From positions 1 to 35,420 of the forward strand of contig CALVFH010000014.1 of the NCBI GenBank assembly GCA_944326775.1: 35,420 nucleotides of DNA, read 5' to 3'. The notes beneath the pieces are model-generated. The model ran no database searches. It was not told the origin of the DNA and saw only the letters and a list, made by a program, of their open reading frames with translations. Positions 1-6,901 of the stretch are shown piece by piece. How positions within the stretch are numbered: position 1 is the first letter of the stretch; each line of letters starts with the position of its first letter. The stretch is from an uncultured Parabacteroides sp. (lineage in GTDB: Bacteria > Bacteroidota > Bacteroidia > Bacteroidales > Tannerellaceae). The translations under genes and the position numbers were made by a program.

Positions 1-9
1 CGCCCCAAA

Positions 10-99
10 CGGCATCGCTCCAAATTCATGCTATTCTTTTTCCAAAAAGCATGGCATCTTTTTCCAAATTCATGCCGCCCTTTTTCCGGAAAGTATGGC
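10..99. repeat. 22-bp-period degenerate tandem repeat, 4 units
   Basis: The dinucleotide CC followed by A-rich or purine-rich sequence recurs at 20, 42, 64 and 86, exactly 22 bp apart. Units 1 and 3 share CCAAATTCATGC, and units 2 and 4 share AAAG(C/T)ATGGCA, which suggests a 44-bp higher-order unit. At 36-49 CTTTTTCCAAAAAG is a perfect 14-bp dyad. The array may continue left of the window, and it overlaps the 3' end of the decayed gene at 70-408. The vocabulary (TTTTCC, AAAGCATGG) recurs at 10520-10567 and 34093-34143. No function is assigned. Confidence 0.6.
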
Positions 100-408
100 A
101 GCAGCTTTTAGCCTCCGCCTCCAAGCTCCCTTATGGCTTTTTAATTTCATTATAAACAGCCAACCCTTTCGCTGTAAGAAGATATTTTGTCTCGGATGAT
201 TCGGCTTATCGGGATATAACACCCTGAGGAAACCTTTCCGGAACGCAGGATTCACATAATTCCCCAAAAAGGTAGGACGATGCTTTAAACCAACTTTTTC
301 CATCAACGCCTTCAACGACAATTGTTCATCCGACAAGGCTACCAATAAAGCTTGAACTTGTTCGGAAACTTGTTCGGTAGGTTGTTCGGTACTTGTTCGG
401 TTTTCGGA
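70..408 (-). pseudogene. 3' remnant of a Fic/AlbA-type ATP-binding (RecG-like winged-helix) protein gene
   Basis: The reading frame ending at 70 encodes a winged-helix tail with the signature LSLKALMEKVGLKHRPTF followed by a YVNPAF..GFL..YPDKPNHPRQ segment. This matches the C-terminal domain of Bacteroidetes Fic-family and AlbA_2-type ATP-binding proteins. In front of it lies a short run of (T/S)EQ(V/P) repeats, also typical of the linker in these proteins. The frame is open only back to a TAA at 409-411, with no ATG and at best a TTG at 345. The TEQV repeat pattern continues in a different frame just upstream, which points to a frameshift as well as loss of the catalytic N-terminus. The family assignment is from recall of the motif; the decay is directly visible. 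Confidence 0.55.
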
Positions 409-439
409 TTATCTTACTGCCACTCTGTCAGTTCAACTT

Positions 440-499
440 CGCGAGAATCGATTATTTTCGCCCTCTGATTCGAGAGATTGAAAATATCGCCTTCTCGCG
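440..499. other. 60-nt imperfect hairpin element
   Basis: CGCGAGAA (440-447) pairs perfectly with TTCTCGCG (492-499). Inside, CGATTATTTTC pairs with GAAAATATCG with one bulged base, and CTCT pairs with AGAG around a six-base tip. The result is an almost continuous stem some 25 bp long with small bulges. It lies upstream of the decayed Fic-type remnant and is not followed by an obvious T-tract on either strand, so it is not a standard terminator. It could be a small structured RNA, an att/attC-like recombination site or a miniature inverted repeat. Confidence 0.5.
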
Positions 500-672
500 G
501 GCTTTAAAATGAATTAATACACTATCTCTCTGCCAACTATCCCCTTTTTGAACACCTCCGTTTTTTCGCCTGTTTTAAGCAATTTTGCCCTGAAAACGGC
601 CTTAAAAACGCCATTTTTCCCTTCCCGTAGTCCATTTTCGCCGAAAAACGCAATGTGTCTGAAAAACGTTCT

Positions 673-777
673 GCATCGCTCCAACGGGTCTTCTAAATGA
701 TGTCCCCAGGTCATTTAGATGACTCCGCACACTCATCTAAATCCCTCGGCGTACTCATCTAAATCTTTTTTTCAACG
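673..777. repeat. 22-bp-period degenerate tandem repeat, about 4 units
   Basis: Variants of CATCTAAAT begin at 690, 712, 734 and 756, each exactly 22 bp after the last. The copy at 712 reads CATTTAGAT. The array is preceded at 673-684 by GCATCGCTCCAA, a 12-mer that also occurs at 12-23 at the left edge of the first repeat array. The two arrays therefore share both period and flanking sequence. Confidence 0.55.
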
Positions 778-857
778 GTTCGCAAAAACGGAAGAAAACG
801 GACGGATTTTTGCGAAAAATGAAGAAAAACGCGGGGGAGAGAGGTGCCAAAATGACA

Positions 858-886
858 GAGGCTGCATTGCAGTACGATGCAGCCTC
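858..886 (-). terminator. Hairpin terminator of the DUF1080 gene
   Basis: GAGGCTGCAT and ATGCAGCCTC form a perfect 10-bp stem with a 9-nt loop, 24 bases past the stop codon of the DUF1080 gene. The following T-tract on the minus strand is weak (CATTTTGG), so termination may be incomplete. Confidence 0.6.
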
Positions 887-909
887 CCAACTCTTTATCT
901 CAAAATTAA

Positions 910-1770
910 TTAATCTAACACTTTAATCTTAATGTTACGATACCAAACATCATCACCATGATCCTGGAATCCGATAAAGCCTTCCTTGTTTTCACCACCG
1001 CAATTCAACAGCAGTTCGTAAGCGAGCGGCCATTTATCTTTGCTGAATTTGCTGTTATCCAACATTTCTTTCCATGCCGGAGTCCACAAGTGGTATTCAA
1101 CGCAAGGAGAATCGCTGTTCAGATAGTGAACAACAGTTCCTTTGTAAACCATGATCTTACCTTTGTTCCATTCGCCAACAGGTTTTGCATTCTGCGGTTT
1201 AGCCGGAATCATGTCATACAAAGAACCGGACTGACGGTTACCATCCTTACCCAATTTGGCATCCGGGTGGTTTTCGTTATCCAATACCTGATATTCCGGA
1301 GCAGAGATGTAAGAAGGCTGGCCTTCTACTTCCTGAATCATGTAAAGAACACCTGAGTTAGAACCTTTGGCAACTTTCCATTCGAATTCAAATTCATAGT
1401 TCTTGAACTTGTGAGCGAAAATCAAATCACCACCATTGGCAGCACCAGCTTCGCCGGCACCAGAACCTTTAATATGGATTGTACCGTTATCGATTTCCCA
1501 AGCGCCCGGAACATCAGCCTTGTCATAACCACGCCATCCGTTGAAAGTCTTACCATCGAACAAAGTAATCCAACCATCCTTGTCTTTCGGGAAAGTTGAC
1601 AAATCAACTGTAGGCAGATCCATTAATTTATACTCCGGAGTTGCAGCCTCAGCAGTAGCTTCAGTTGCAGGAGCAGCAGCTTCAGCAGTAGCTTCAGCTT
1701 TTTTACCACCGTTGCAAGATGCAAACATCATCAATGCAGCAGCACTTACCAAAAATACTGACTTTTTCAT
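910..1770 (-). CDS. DUF1080 lipoprotein, probable 3-keto-disaccharide hydrolase
   Basis: This 286-residue protein has a lipoprotein signal (MMFASC, lipid-attachment Cys19) and then a linker of about 25 residues rich in Ala, Glu and Thr. Next comes one concanavalin-like DUF1080 domain (PF06439, about residues 60-285), recognised from GWITLFDGKTFNGWRGY, WEIDNGTIHIKGSG, SNSGVLYMI and GFIGFQDHGDDVWYRNIKI. DUF1080 proteins are now named 3-keto-disaccharide hydrolases: they cleave glycosides whose sugar has been oxidised at C3. The gene follows the Gfo/Idh/MocA oxidoreductase at 1873-3360 on the same strand after 102 bp with no promoter of its own that I can see, so co-transcription is likely. The oxidoreductase would create the 3-keto group and this protein would hydrolyse the bond, both outside the cytoplasm. 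The substrate cannot be told from the sequence. Confidence 0.88.
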   Translation of the reverse strand: MKKSVFLVSAAALMMFASCNGGKKAEATAEAAAPATEATAEAATPEYKLMDLPTVDLSTFPKDKDGWITLFDGKTFNGWRGYDKADVPGAWEIDNGTIHIKGSGAGEAGAANGGDLIFAHKFKNYEFEFEWKVAKGSNSGVLYMIQEVEGQPSYISAPEYQVLDNENHPDAKLGKDGNRQSGSLYDMIPAKPQNAKPVGEWNKGKIMVYKGTVVHYLNSDSPCVEYHLWTPAWKEMLDNSKFSKDKWPLAYELLLNCGGENKEGFIGFQDHGDDVWYRNIKIKVLD

Positions 1771-1808
1771 TTTTATTTATTGATTAAATTAGCTCGTATT
1801 GTATGCGA

Positions 1809-1854
1809 GTAGCTAAAACTACCCGGAGCAAAGCTCGTGAGTTGTTTTAGCTAC
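1809..1854 (-). other. Intercistronic hairpin between oxidoreductase and DUF1080 genes
   Basis: GTAGCTAAAAC (1809-1819) and GTTTTAGCTAC (1844-1854) form a perfect 11-bp stem, with an inner GAGC-AAA-GCTC stem at 1826-1836. No T-tract follows on the minus strand. It could be an RNA-processing or stabilising element that sets the ratio of the two products, or a weak attenuator. Confidence 0.5.
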
Positions 1855-1872
1855 CACTTTAATTTCAATTTA

Positions 1873-3360
1873 TCATTTCGGCATGTCAGGCAACTTCCAG
1901 CCTTCGCGATAGTTGTGCTTGATCAATTCAGCAGCAAACTGTTTAGCGTTAACCGGATCCGTAAAGATCTTATTGAATTTCGGGTCGCCATCCACAATCT
2001 TGAAGTCATCCTTCATCAAGATTCTGATTGTTTCATCATCCTTGATGTTGGTGAATTCCATCTTTTCGCCATCCCAGAGCAACTCTTTGTTCAAAGTCTG
2101 CAAACGAACAGCCAATACACCCATATCCACCATTTCAGTGAACGGACCAGCTTCTTCGAAGCGAGACTTCAGGACACGACGGTTTTCTTTGCTTTCCTTA
2201 CAAGCAGCAACCCAGTCCATTTCGTGACCACCGGCCATTGCATTCGGCACACGGCGGCAAACTTTCGGAGCGTTAGGAACGCGGCCAGACATCAATCTCG
2301 GTTTCTGTCCGTAGCAACCGCATACGAGGATATCTTTCGTTCCGTAGAAGATCGTGATACCACCACCCATAGCCATCATATCTTCGCCTTCGGGGAAGCC
2401 TTTCGGACGTACAGGCAGCAAACCACCATCATACCAGTGGATTTCAACTTCCGGCATAGCCACCTTCGGCATATTTTCACGAGCCGGATAAATCAATTTA
2501 ACGTGCTGAGCCGTCGGAGCGCAGTCTTTCAACAGCATTGTAGAAGAACCTTCAACTCTGGTAGGATAACCCAGCTTCAAGGCTTTGAACGGCTGATGCA
2601 GGATGTGGCAAGCCATATCACCCAAGGCGCCTGTACCGTAACGCCACCATCCACGCCAGTTCCAAGGATGATACAATTTATTGTAAGGAATCATTTCAGC
2701 AGGACCTGTAAACAAATCCCAGTTCAATGTCTTCGGAATACGGTCTTCTTTTTCCGGAGCATTCAGACCCTGCGGCCAGATAGGACGGTTTGTAGCACAT
2801 TCTACCTTCGTTACTTCACCGATTTCACCGTTCCAAATCCATTCGCAAGCCAAGTCAGTTCCTTCATCAGAAGAACCCTGGTTACCCATCTGAGTGGCAA
2901 CACCTGTCGATTTAGCCAGGTTGGTCAGCAAACGAGCTTCATAAACAGAGTGAGTCAACGGTTTCTGAGTATATACGTGTTTACCCAGAGTCATCGCATC
3001 GGCAGTGATGATGGCGTGAGTATGGTCGGCTGTAGCGATAATGACAGCATCGATAGATTTACCCATTTCGTCATACATCTTGCGATAGTCCCAATATTTC
3101 TTAGCGTCGGGGAAACGATCGAAGACGGGTTTTGCATATCTCCAGTCAACGTCGCAGAGAGCCACCAGGTTTTCTGTTTTTTCTACGTTTTTGATGTTAG
3201 CATTACCCATACCGCCGATACCAACAGCTGCGATATTCAGCTTGTCTGTAGGAGCTACATAACCATGACTTTTACCAAGAATAGTGCTTGGAGCTATTGT
3301 AAAAGCTGCTGCTGCAGCTGTTCCTCTTTGAATAAAGGATCTTCTTGAAATGTTTGACAT
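1873..3360 (-). CDS. Gfo/Idh/MocA-family oxidoreductase with Tat signal
   Basis: This 495-residue protein begins with a twin-arginine signal (SRRSFIQRG followed by an Ala-rich stretch), so it is exported folded, presumably with bound NAD(P). The Rossmann domain follows, with the nucleotide loop AAVGIGGMGNANI at about residues 45-57 and LVALCDVDWRYA at the second strand. The family's EKP motif appears here as QKPLTHS. The C-terminal half is the long substrate-binding domain of the exported subfamily. Paired with the downstream DUF1080 protein, the likely role is reversible oxidation of a glycoside or sugar at C3. A TAnnTTTG promoter lies 75 bp upstream. The substrate is unknown. Confidence 0.88.
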   Translation of the reverse strand: MSNISRRSFIQRGTAAAAAFTIAPSTILGKSHGYVAPTDKLNIAAVGIGGMGNANIKNVEKTENLVALCDVDWRYAKPVFDRFPDAKKYWDYRKMYDEMGKSIDAVIIATADHTHAIITADAMTLGKHVYTQKPLTHSVYEARLLTNLAKSTGVATQMGNQGSSDEGTDLACEWIWNGEIGEVTKVECATNRPIWPQGLNAPEKEDRIPKTLNWDLFTGPAEMIPYNKLYHPWNWRGWWRYGTGALGDMACHILHQPFKALKLGYPTRVEGSSTMLLKDCAPTAQHVKLIYPARENMPKVAMPEVEIHWYDGGLLPVRPKGFPEGEDMMAMGGGITIFYGTKDILVCGCYGQKPRLMSGRVPNAPKVCRRVPNAMAGGHEMDWVAACKESKENRRVLKSRFEEAGPFTEMVDMGVLAVRLQTLNKELLWDGEKMEFTNIKDDETIRILMKDDFKIVDGDPKFNKIFTDPVNAKQFAAELIKHNYREGWKLPDMPK

Positions 3361-3434
3361 AATGATACGTTTTATAGATTAGCACTTAATAAATTTCGTG
3401 TTTTCATGATTGAATCTTTCAGTTTCAATCGGTG

Positions 3435-3465
3435 CAAATATAGGAAATTGACTTTTACCAGCAAG
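3435..3465 (-). promoter_or_regulatory. Promoter of the Gfo/Idh/MocA-DUF1080 operon
   Basis: Read on the minus strand, the -7 element TATATTTG is at 3435-3442 and a -33 element CTTG at 3462-3465, with a 19-bp spacer. This fits the Bacteroidetes consensus TTTG-N19-21-TAnnTTTG. The leader would be about 70 nt. Confidence 0.65.
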
Positions 3466-3532
3466 ATTCTTGCGCATCTTTCTTGATAAAAATAGACATT
3501 TTTAACAGAGGGATTTGTGGTAGCCATTCTAT

Positions 3533-3605
3533 AAAAAAGCGCGGGTCTCATTGTTTATCATCCAATCAAGGGGATTTCGTCAGGACAATAAACAACGGCC
3601 CGCGC
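3533..3605 (-). terminator. Terminator downstream of rprY
   Basis: GCGCGGG (3539-3545) pairs with CCCGCGC (3599-3605), and TTGTTTAT (3551-3558) pairs with ATAAACAA (3588-3595). On the minus strand the long stem is followed by TTTTTT (3533-3538), giving a rho-independent terminator. Confidence 0.75.
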
Positions 3606-3637
3606 CCGTTTACGATACAGTTCTTATAACACGCTCA

Positions 3638-4369
3638 TCAGAGCACCATGATGCCCTCTTCACGAGCTTGTTCTTCACCCGAAGGAGTAATCAACTTATA
3701 CCCTTTACCATGGATATTGATGATTTCAATACCCGGATCATCTTTCAAGAGCTTACGCAACTTCGTAATATACACATCCATACTGCGGGCATTGAAATAG
3801 TTGTCATCTACCCAGATTGTTTTCAATGCGTAGTTGCGCTCAAGAATCTCATTGGCATGAGCACAAAGCAAACTCAAGAGTTCGCACTCCTTGGTAGTCA
3901 GCTTCGTCACCTTTTCGCCGATAGTCAGCGTCTGTTTCTGCGTATCGAAAAGGAAGTTACCCAGCTTATAGAACGGAACATCTTTCATTTTCTTACCTTT
4001 CACGCGGCGAAGAATAGCCTCGATACGAAGCAACAACTCTTCCATACTGAAAGGCTTCGTCAGATAATCGTCGGCACCAATCTTGAAACCTTCCAGAATG
4101 TCTTCCTTCATGGTTTTTGCCGTCAAGAAAATGATAGGTATATCCGGATTGATTGAACGGATTTCCTGAGCCAAAGTGAAGCCGTCTTTCTTCGGCATCA
4201 TCACATCCAACACACAAAGATCGTATTTAGTCTTCGTAAAGCCTTTATAGCCAGCTTCGCCATCAGCAAACAAATCAGTCACATACCCTTTAGCCTGCAA
4301 ATATTCGCGCAGGAGCATACCCAAGTTTTCATCGTCTTCGCAAAAGAAGATCTTCAGTTTTTCTTCCAT
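3638..4369 (-). CDS. rprY: RprY, OmpR-family response regulator
   Basis: This 243-residue protein has a receiver domain (about residues 5-120) with acidic pocket EDDE at 11-14, phosphoacceptor Asp55 in CVLDVMMPKKDG, Thr83 and Lys105 (YLTKPFS). A winged-helix OmpR DNA-binding domain (about 135-235) follows, with LTTKECELL and IINIHGKGYKLI. Conserved stretches such as NLGMLLREYLQAKGY, IGADDYLTKPFSMEELL and NARSMDVYITKLRK match RprY of Bacteroides fragilis as I recall it. The gene begins 2 bp after the stop of the rprX kinase reading frame, so it is translationally linked to a sensor gene that is frameshifted here. RprXY is a Bacteroidales envelope-stress-type two-component system; its targets cannot be read from this window. 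Confidence 0.9.
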   Translation of the reverse strand: MEEKLKIFFCEDDENLGMLLREYLQAKGYVTDLFADGEAGYKGFTKTKYDLCVLDVMMPKKDGFTLAQEIRSINPDIPIIFLTAKTMKEDILEGFKIGADDYLTKPFSMEELLLRIEAILRRVKGKKMKDVPFYKLGNFLFDTQKQTLTIGEKVTKLTTKECELLSLLCAHANEILERNYALKTIWVDDNYFNARSMDVYITKLRKLLKDDPGIEIINIHGKGYKLITPSGEEQAREEGIMVL

Positions 4370-4371
4370 AA

Positions 4372-5472
4372 TTAACTTTTTATAAGAGGTAAAGTAATAA
4401 TAAATTTCGTTCCAATATTGCCGTTTCCGCTTTCTGCCCGAATCGAACCTTTATGATCTTCAATAATCTTACGGACATAAGCCAAACCCAGTCCAAACCC
4501 TTTCACATCGTGCTTGTTGCCTGTCGGGACTCGGAAGAAACGGTCGAACACCTTCTTCAGGTATTCCTTTTTAATCCCGATTCCGTTATCTTCGATAGAT
4601 ATCATCAGCTTGCCGTTTTCATTCCACGTCCGCGCCATCAGTTGCAACGGGACTTCCGGACGGCGATATTTCACGGCATTGTCCATCAGGTTGAACAAGA
4701 CATTCGTAATATGCATCTCATCCACATAGATGGTCGAATCTTCAGCCTGCAAGTCGATATCGAGTGTTCCTCCATATTTTTCCACTTTCAGGGCGAAAGT
4801 ATTGGCCACCGTTACGATCAAATCGTTCGCATCGAGTTCCTTTAATTTCAGGGCCGCCTTCTGCCGTTCGAACAACGACATCTGCAAAACCTTTTCGACC
4901 AGGAAGCTCAGACGCTTCGTCTCATCGTTGATCACTCCTGAAATATGACGGAACACATCGGGACTCTTGGTGATATCCGAATCCTTCAACATCTGTGCGG
5001 CAAGCGAGATTGTCGAAACAGGTGTCTTCAGTTCATGCGTCATATTATTGATAAAATCATTTTTCATTTCCGACAAACGCTTCTGGCGGAAAACAATATA
5101 AATGGTAAAGATGAAAGTTATCAGCAACAAGGTGGAGAAGATAACCGAAGGAACAATAAACGTAATAGAACTTCTCAGGTAATCGCTCTTGGTCGGGAAG
5201 AAAACTTTCAAGTAGTTCTGCCGCGAGGGAGGATCGTTCGGAAACAACACTTGTGTAATCACGTCTGACGCCAACGGTTTGGCTTCATCATTGCTACTCT
5301 GATAAACTACATTACCATCTTTATTTATAACAGAAAAAACAAACGGTAAGTTCAAACCATTGTTAATAAATTCTGTCTTTAAATAATTGTTCAGCTTTTT
5401 AAAATCCACACGCTCTTCGATAGGACGCAAATTCGCGGTATGCAGGATATTGTAGATTACTTCTTCTATCAA
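4372..5472 (-). CDS. rprX: RprX sensor histidine kinase, 3' part (frameshifted)
   Basis: This 366-codon frame holds the second half of the sensor region, one transmembrane segment (about 101-128) and the complete kinase core. The core shows an H-box with His146 (NNMTHELKTP), N-box (NVLFNLMDNAVKY), G1 (EDNGIGI), F-box (FDRFFRV) and G2 (GFGLGLAYV). It starts at a TTG (5472-5470) overlapping the TGA of the upstream frame by 4 bp. In a normal RprX of about 515-520 residues these two frames are one protein. Adding one G to the G5 tract at 5474-5478 would restore a product running YQGGLIEEV, which aligns with the intact family. As it stands, the kinase part could be made only by reinitiation at the TTG or by -1 frameshifting. 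Confidence 0.85.
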   Translation of the reverse strand: MIEEVIYNILHTANLRPIEERVDFKKLNNYLKTEFINNGLNLPFVFSVINKDGNVVYQSSNDEAKPLASDVITQVLFPNDPPSRQNYLKVFFPTKSDYLRSSITFIVPSVIFSTLLLITFIFTIYIVFRQKRLSEMKNDFINNMTHELKTPVSTISLAAQMLKDSDITKSPDVFRHISGVINDETKRLSFLVEKVLQMSLFERQKAALKLKELDANDLIVTVANTFALKVEKYGGTLDIDLQAEDSTIYVDEMHITNVLFNLMDNAVKYRRPEVPLQLMARTWNENGKLMISIEDNGIGIKKEYLKKVFDRFFRVPTGNKHDVKGFGLGLAYVRKIIEDHKGSIRAESGNGNIGTKFIITLPLIKS

Positions 5473-5915
5473 TCCCCCTGATACTGATAACGGCGTTTCA
5501 GGGTCCGCTGCAGGTCTTTAGACGTCGTCACGATATCGTTTGTCGGTTGCCGCGACAACGACGAACGCGGCGTGAATTGCTGGCTACTGAAACTCTGCAA
5601 CTCGATTTGCTGTACACCGCCATTCGAATCGGTTATCTGTAAATGATATTTTTCCTGGTTGACAATAGCCCCCAGCTGATCCTGCTGATACATGAACTGA
5701 TGCTGTCCGCGCTTGATATCATCTTCCAGATATTTTCTCGTTTCATCCAATTCCAGATTCTTCGACACTTGAAGCAAGCTCCGCTTGACCGTTTCATTAA
5801 ACTGTTCGCTTCTCGTTTTCAAGATAATACTCACATAGTTTATCTGCAAATAGAGCAATCCAGCAAACGCAAAAGCCATCACCGTAGCAAGCAGCCAAAT
5901 TGTAGATTTCTTCAT
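5469..5915 (-). CDS. rprX: RprX sensor histidine kinase, 5' part (frameshifted)
   Basis: This 148-codon frame holds the start of RprX: MKKSTIW, a first transmembrane helix (about residues 5-27) and most of the periplasmic sensor region (LKTRSEQFNETVKRSLLQVSK). It ends abruptly at CAG-GGG-GAT-TGA. The family continues with a sequence like the one found one frame over, which shows that this is the broken front end of the gene and not a separate small protein. No strong TAnnTTTG element is visible upstream; GTTATTTG near 5949 is the nearest, with mismatches. Confidence 0.82.
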   Translation of the reverse strand: MKKSTIWLLATVMAFAFAGLLYLQINYVSIILKTRSEQFNETVKRSLLQVSKNLELDETRKYLEDDIKRGQHQFMYQQDQLGAIVNQEKYHLQITDSNGGVQQIELQSFSSQQFTPRSSLSRQPTNDIVTTSKDLQRTLKRRYQYQGD

Positions 5916-6127
5916 CTTCTATCCTTTCTCTGATACTTATGACAAATAACGCGTCTTTTGGTTTAATATTTTCCAAACAAAAGTGAAAATCGAAGGGTTG
6001 AAATGTTAATTAAACTTCTATCCTATTGAAATAGGGCAATTTAGAAAAATAAAAATCAAAACCGGGCTCCAAGCTCGAAAGTTTGTTAAATCGCCCTGGA
6101 AATTCCCGGCAATTAAAGCAATCGAAT

Positions 6128-6135
6128 TATATTTG
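6128..6135 (+). promoter_or_regulatory. -7 promoter element just before the DUF4858-like gene
   Basis: TATATTTG is a perfect match to the Bacteroidetes -7 element but ends only five bases before the ATG at 6141. The transcript would then start at or within a few bases of the start codon. No clear -33 TTTG sits at the right distance. Confidence 0.5.
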
Positions 6136-6140
6136 CCTAT

Positions 6141-6830
6141 ATGAGAATAGTCCTGTTCATCGGCTTGCTGGCAAGCTACTTTTGCCCACTCATGCTCCGG
6201 GCTCAGGTCTGGAGCAAGAAAGATTCGATATGGCTGTCTGGAGTCTTGTCGGGTAAAGACACCTTGCGCCTTAACAGCGAGACGGAAGAAGCCATCCGGG
6301 AAGGACGGCTGCTGAACACCTCCCCCCAACCGGCCGGCGAAATGCGGCAACAAGGCAGCCACATCCCGCTGGTTGTCGATTTCTCGGACTATGTCCGGAA
6401 AAACAACGACACCACCTACCTGCTCGTTCCGCTGAAAGACCTTCCTCCCCAGGTTTTCTGGCTTTACGGACGAAATCTGGATCCGCGCGACGCCATGCGC
6501 TACTCGGCCTATGACTACGACCGGGAAACAGAAGAACAGGGCCTCTCGTTTGCCCATCTGCTCAACTATGCTTTCTCGCCCAGTTACCGTAGAAAAGTAA
6601 AGACACGGAAAAACGCCACCGCCGCCAAGACGTATGATGCCATGCCCTCGTCCGCCATGCAGCAGAAACAGCGAGCCTACCGCGCCGCAATCCGCAAAAG
6701 GGAACTCCGGAAGAAACATGCCTACCTGCGTTACGACGAAGACGGACTACCCCTGCCCGACATCGTGTCCATCCCGCCCGACGAGACAGACAATCCGCCC
6801 GTACAAGATCCGGAAACCCAGGTGAAATAA
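6141..6830 (+). CDS. Secreted protein, DUF4858-like, function unknown
   Basis: This 229-residue protein has a signal peptide (MRIVLFIGLLASYFCPLMLRAQ, cleaved after about residue 20, no lipobox). The mature N-terminus, VWSKKDSIWLSGVLSGKDTLRLN, and the later LKDLPPQVFWLYG resemble the DUF4858 family of Bacteroidales. The C-terminal third is rich in Arg, Lys and Ala (about residues 150-200), and then Pro and Asp, and looks disordered. The gene is divergent from rprX and convergent with pnp. The family name is from recall and no function is known. Confidence 0.65.
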   Translation: MRIVLFIGLLASYFCPLMLRAQVWSKKDSIWLSGVLSGKDTLRLNSETEEAIREGRLLNTSPQPAGEMRQQGSHIPLVVDFSDYVRKNNDTTYLLVPLKDLPPQVFWLYGRNLDPRDAMRYSAYDYDRETEEQGLSFAHLLNYAFSPSYRRKVKTRKNATAAKTYDAMPSSAMQQKQRAYRAAIRKRELRKKHAYLRYDEDGLPLPDIVSIPPDETDNPPVQDPETQVK

Positions 6831-6857
6831 AAAAGCCAGACCGCAAGCAGCCTGACT
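6829..6857 (-). terminator. Terminator of pnp
   Basis: On the minus strand AGTCAGGC and GTCTGGCT form an 8-bp stem with some G-U pairs around TGCTTGCG, followed by TTTTT. It lies about 45 bp past the pnp stop and directly after the stop of the convergent gene. Confidence 0.65.
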
Positions 6858-6901
6858 TCCTTAACAACATATACAAACTAAAAAGGAATAACCTTCTTTA
6901 T

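Larger units (their letters stand above)
412..857. other. Intergenic region without a convincing gene
   Basis: Between the decayed gene and the terminator of the DUF1080 gene there are two short open frames (514-714 minus, 66 codons; 719-913 plus, 64 codons). Both begin inside the 22-bp repeat array, their predicted products are rich in Lys, Phe and Arg with no recognisable domain, and the plus frame runs through the terminator hairpin at 858-886. I do not call them genes. Apart from the hairpin at 440-499 and the repeats at 673-777, nothing else is recognisable. Confidence 0.5.

Noticed and set aside
514-913. Two small divergent open frames (514-714 minus, 719-913 plus)
   Set aside because: Low-complexity, no domain, start codons inside a 22-bp repeat array, and the second runs through a terminator hairpin.
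1837-3348. 503-codon open frame on the plus strand
   Set aside because: It is the exact antisense of the Gfo/Idh/MocA gene; the protein has no domain and is rich in His, Phe and Ser as antisense frames of such genes are.
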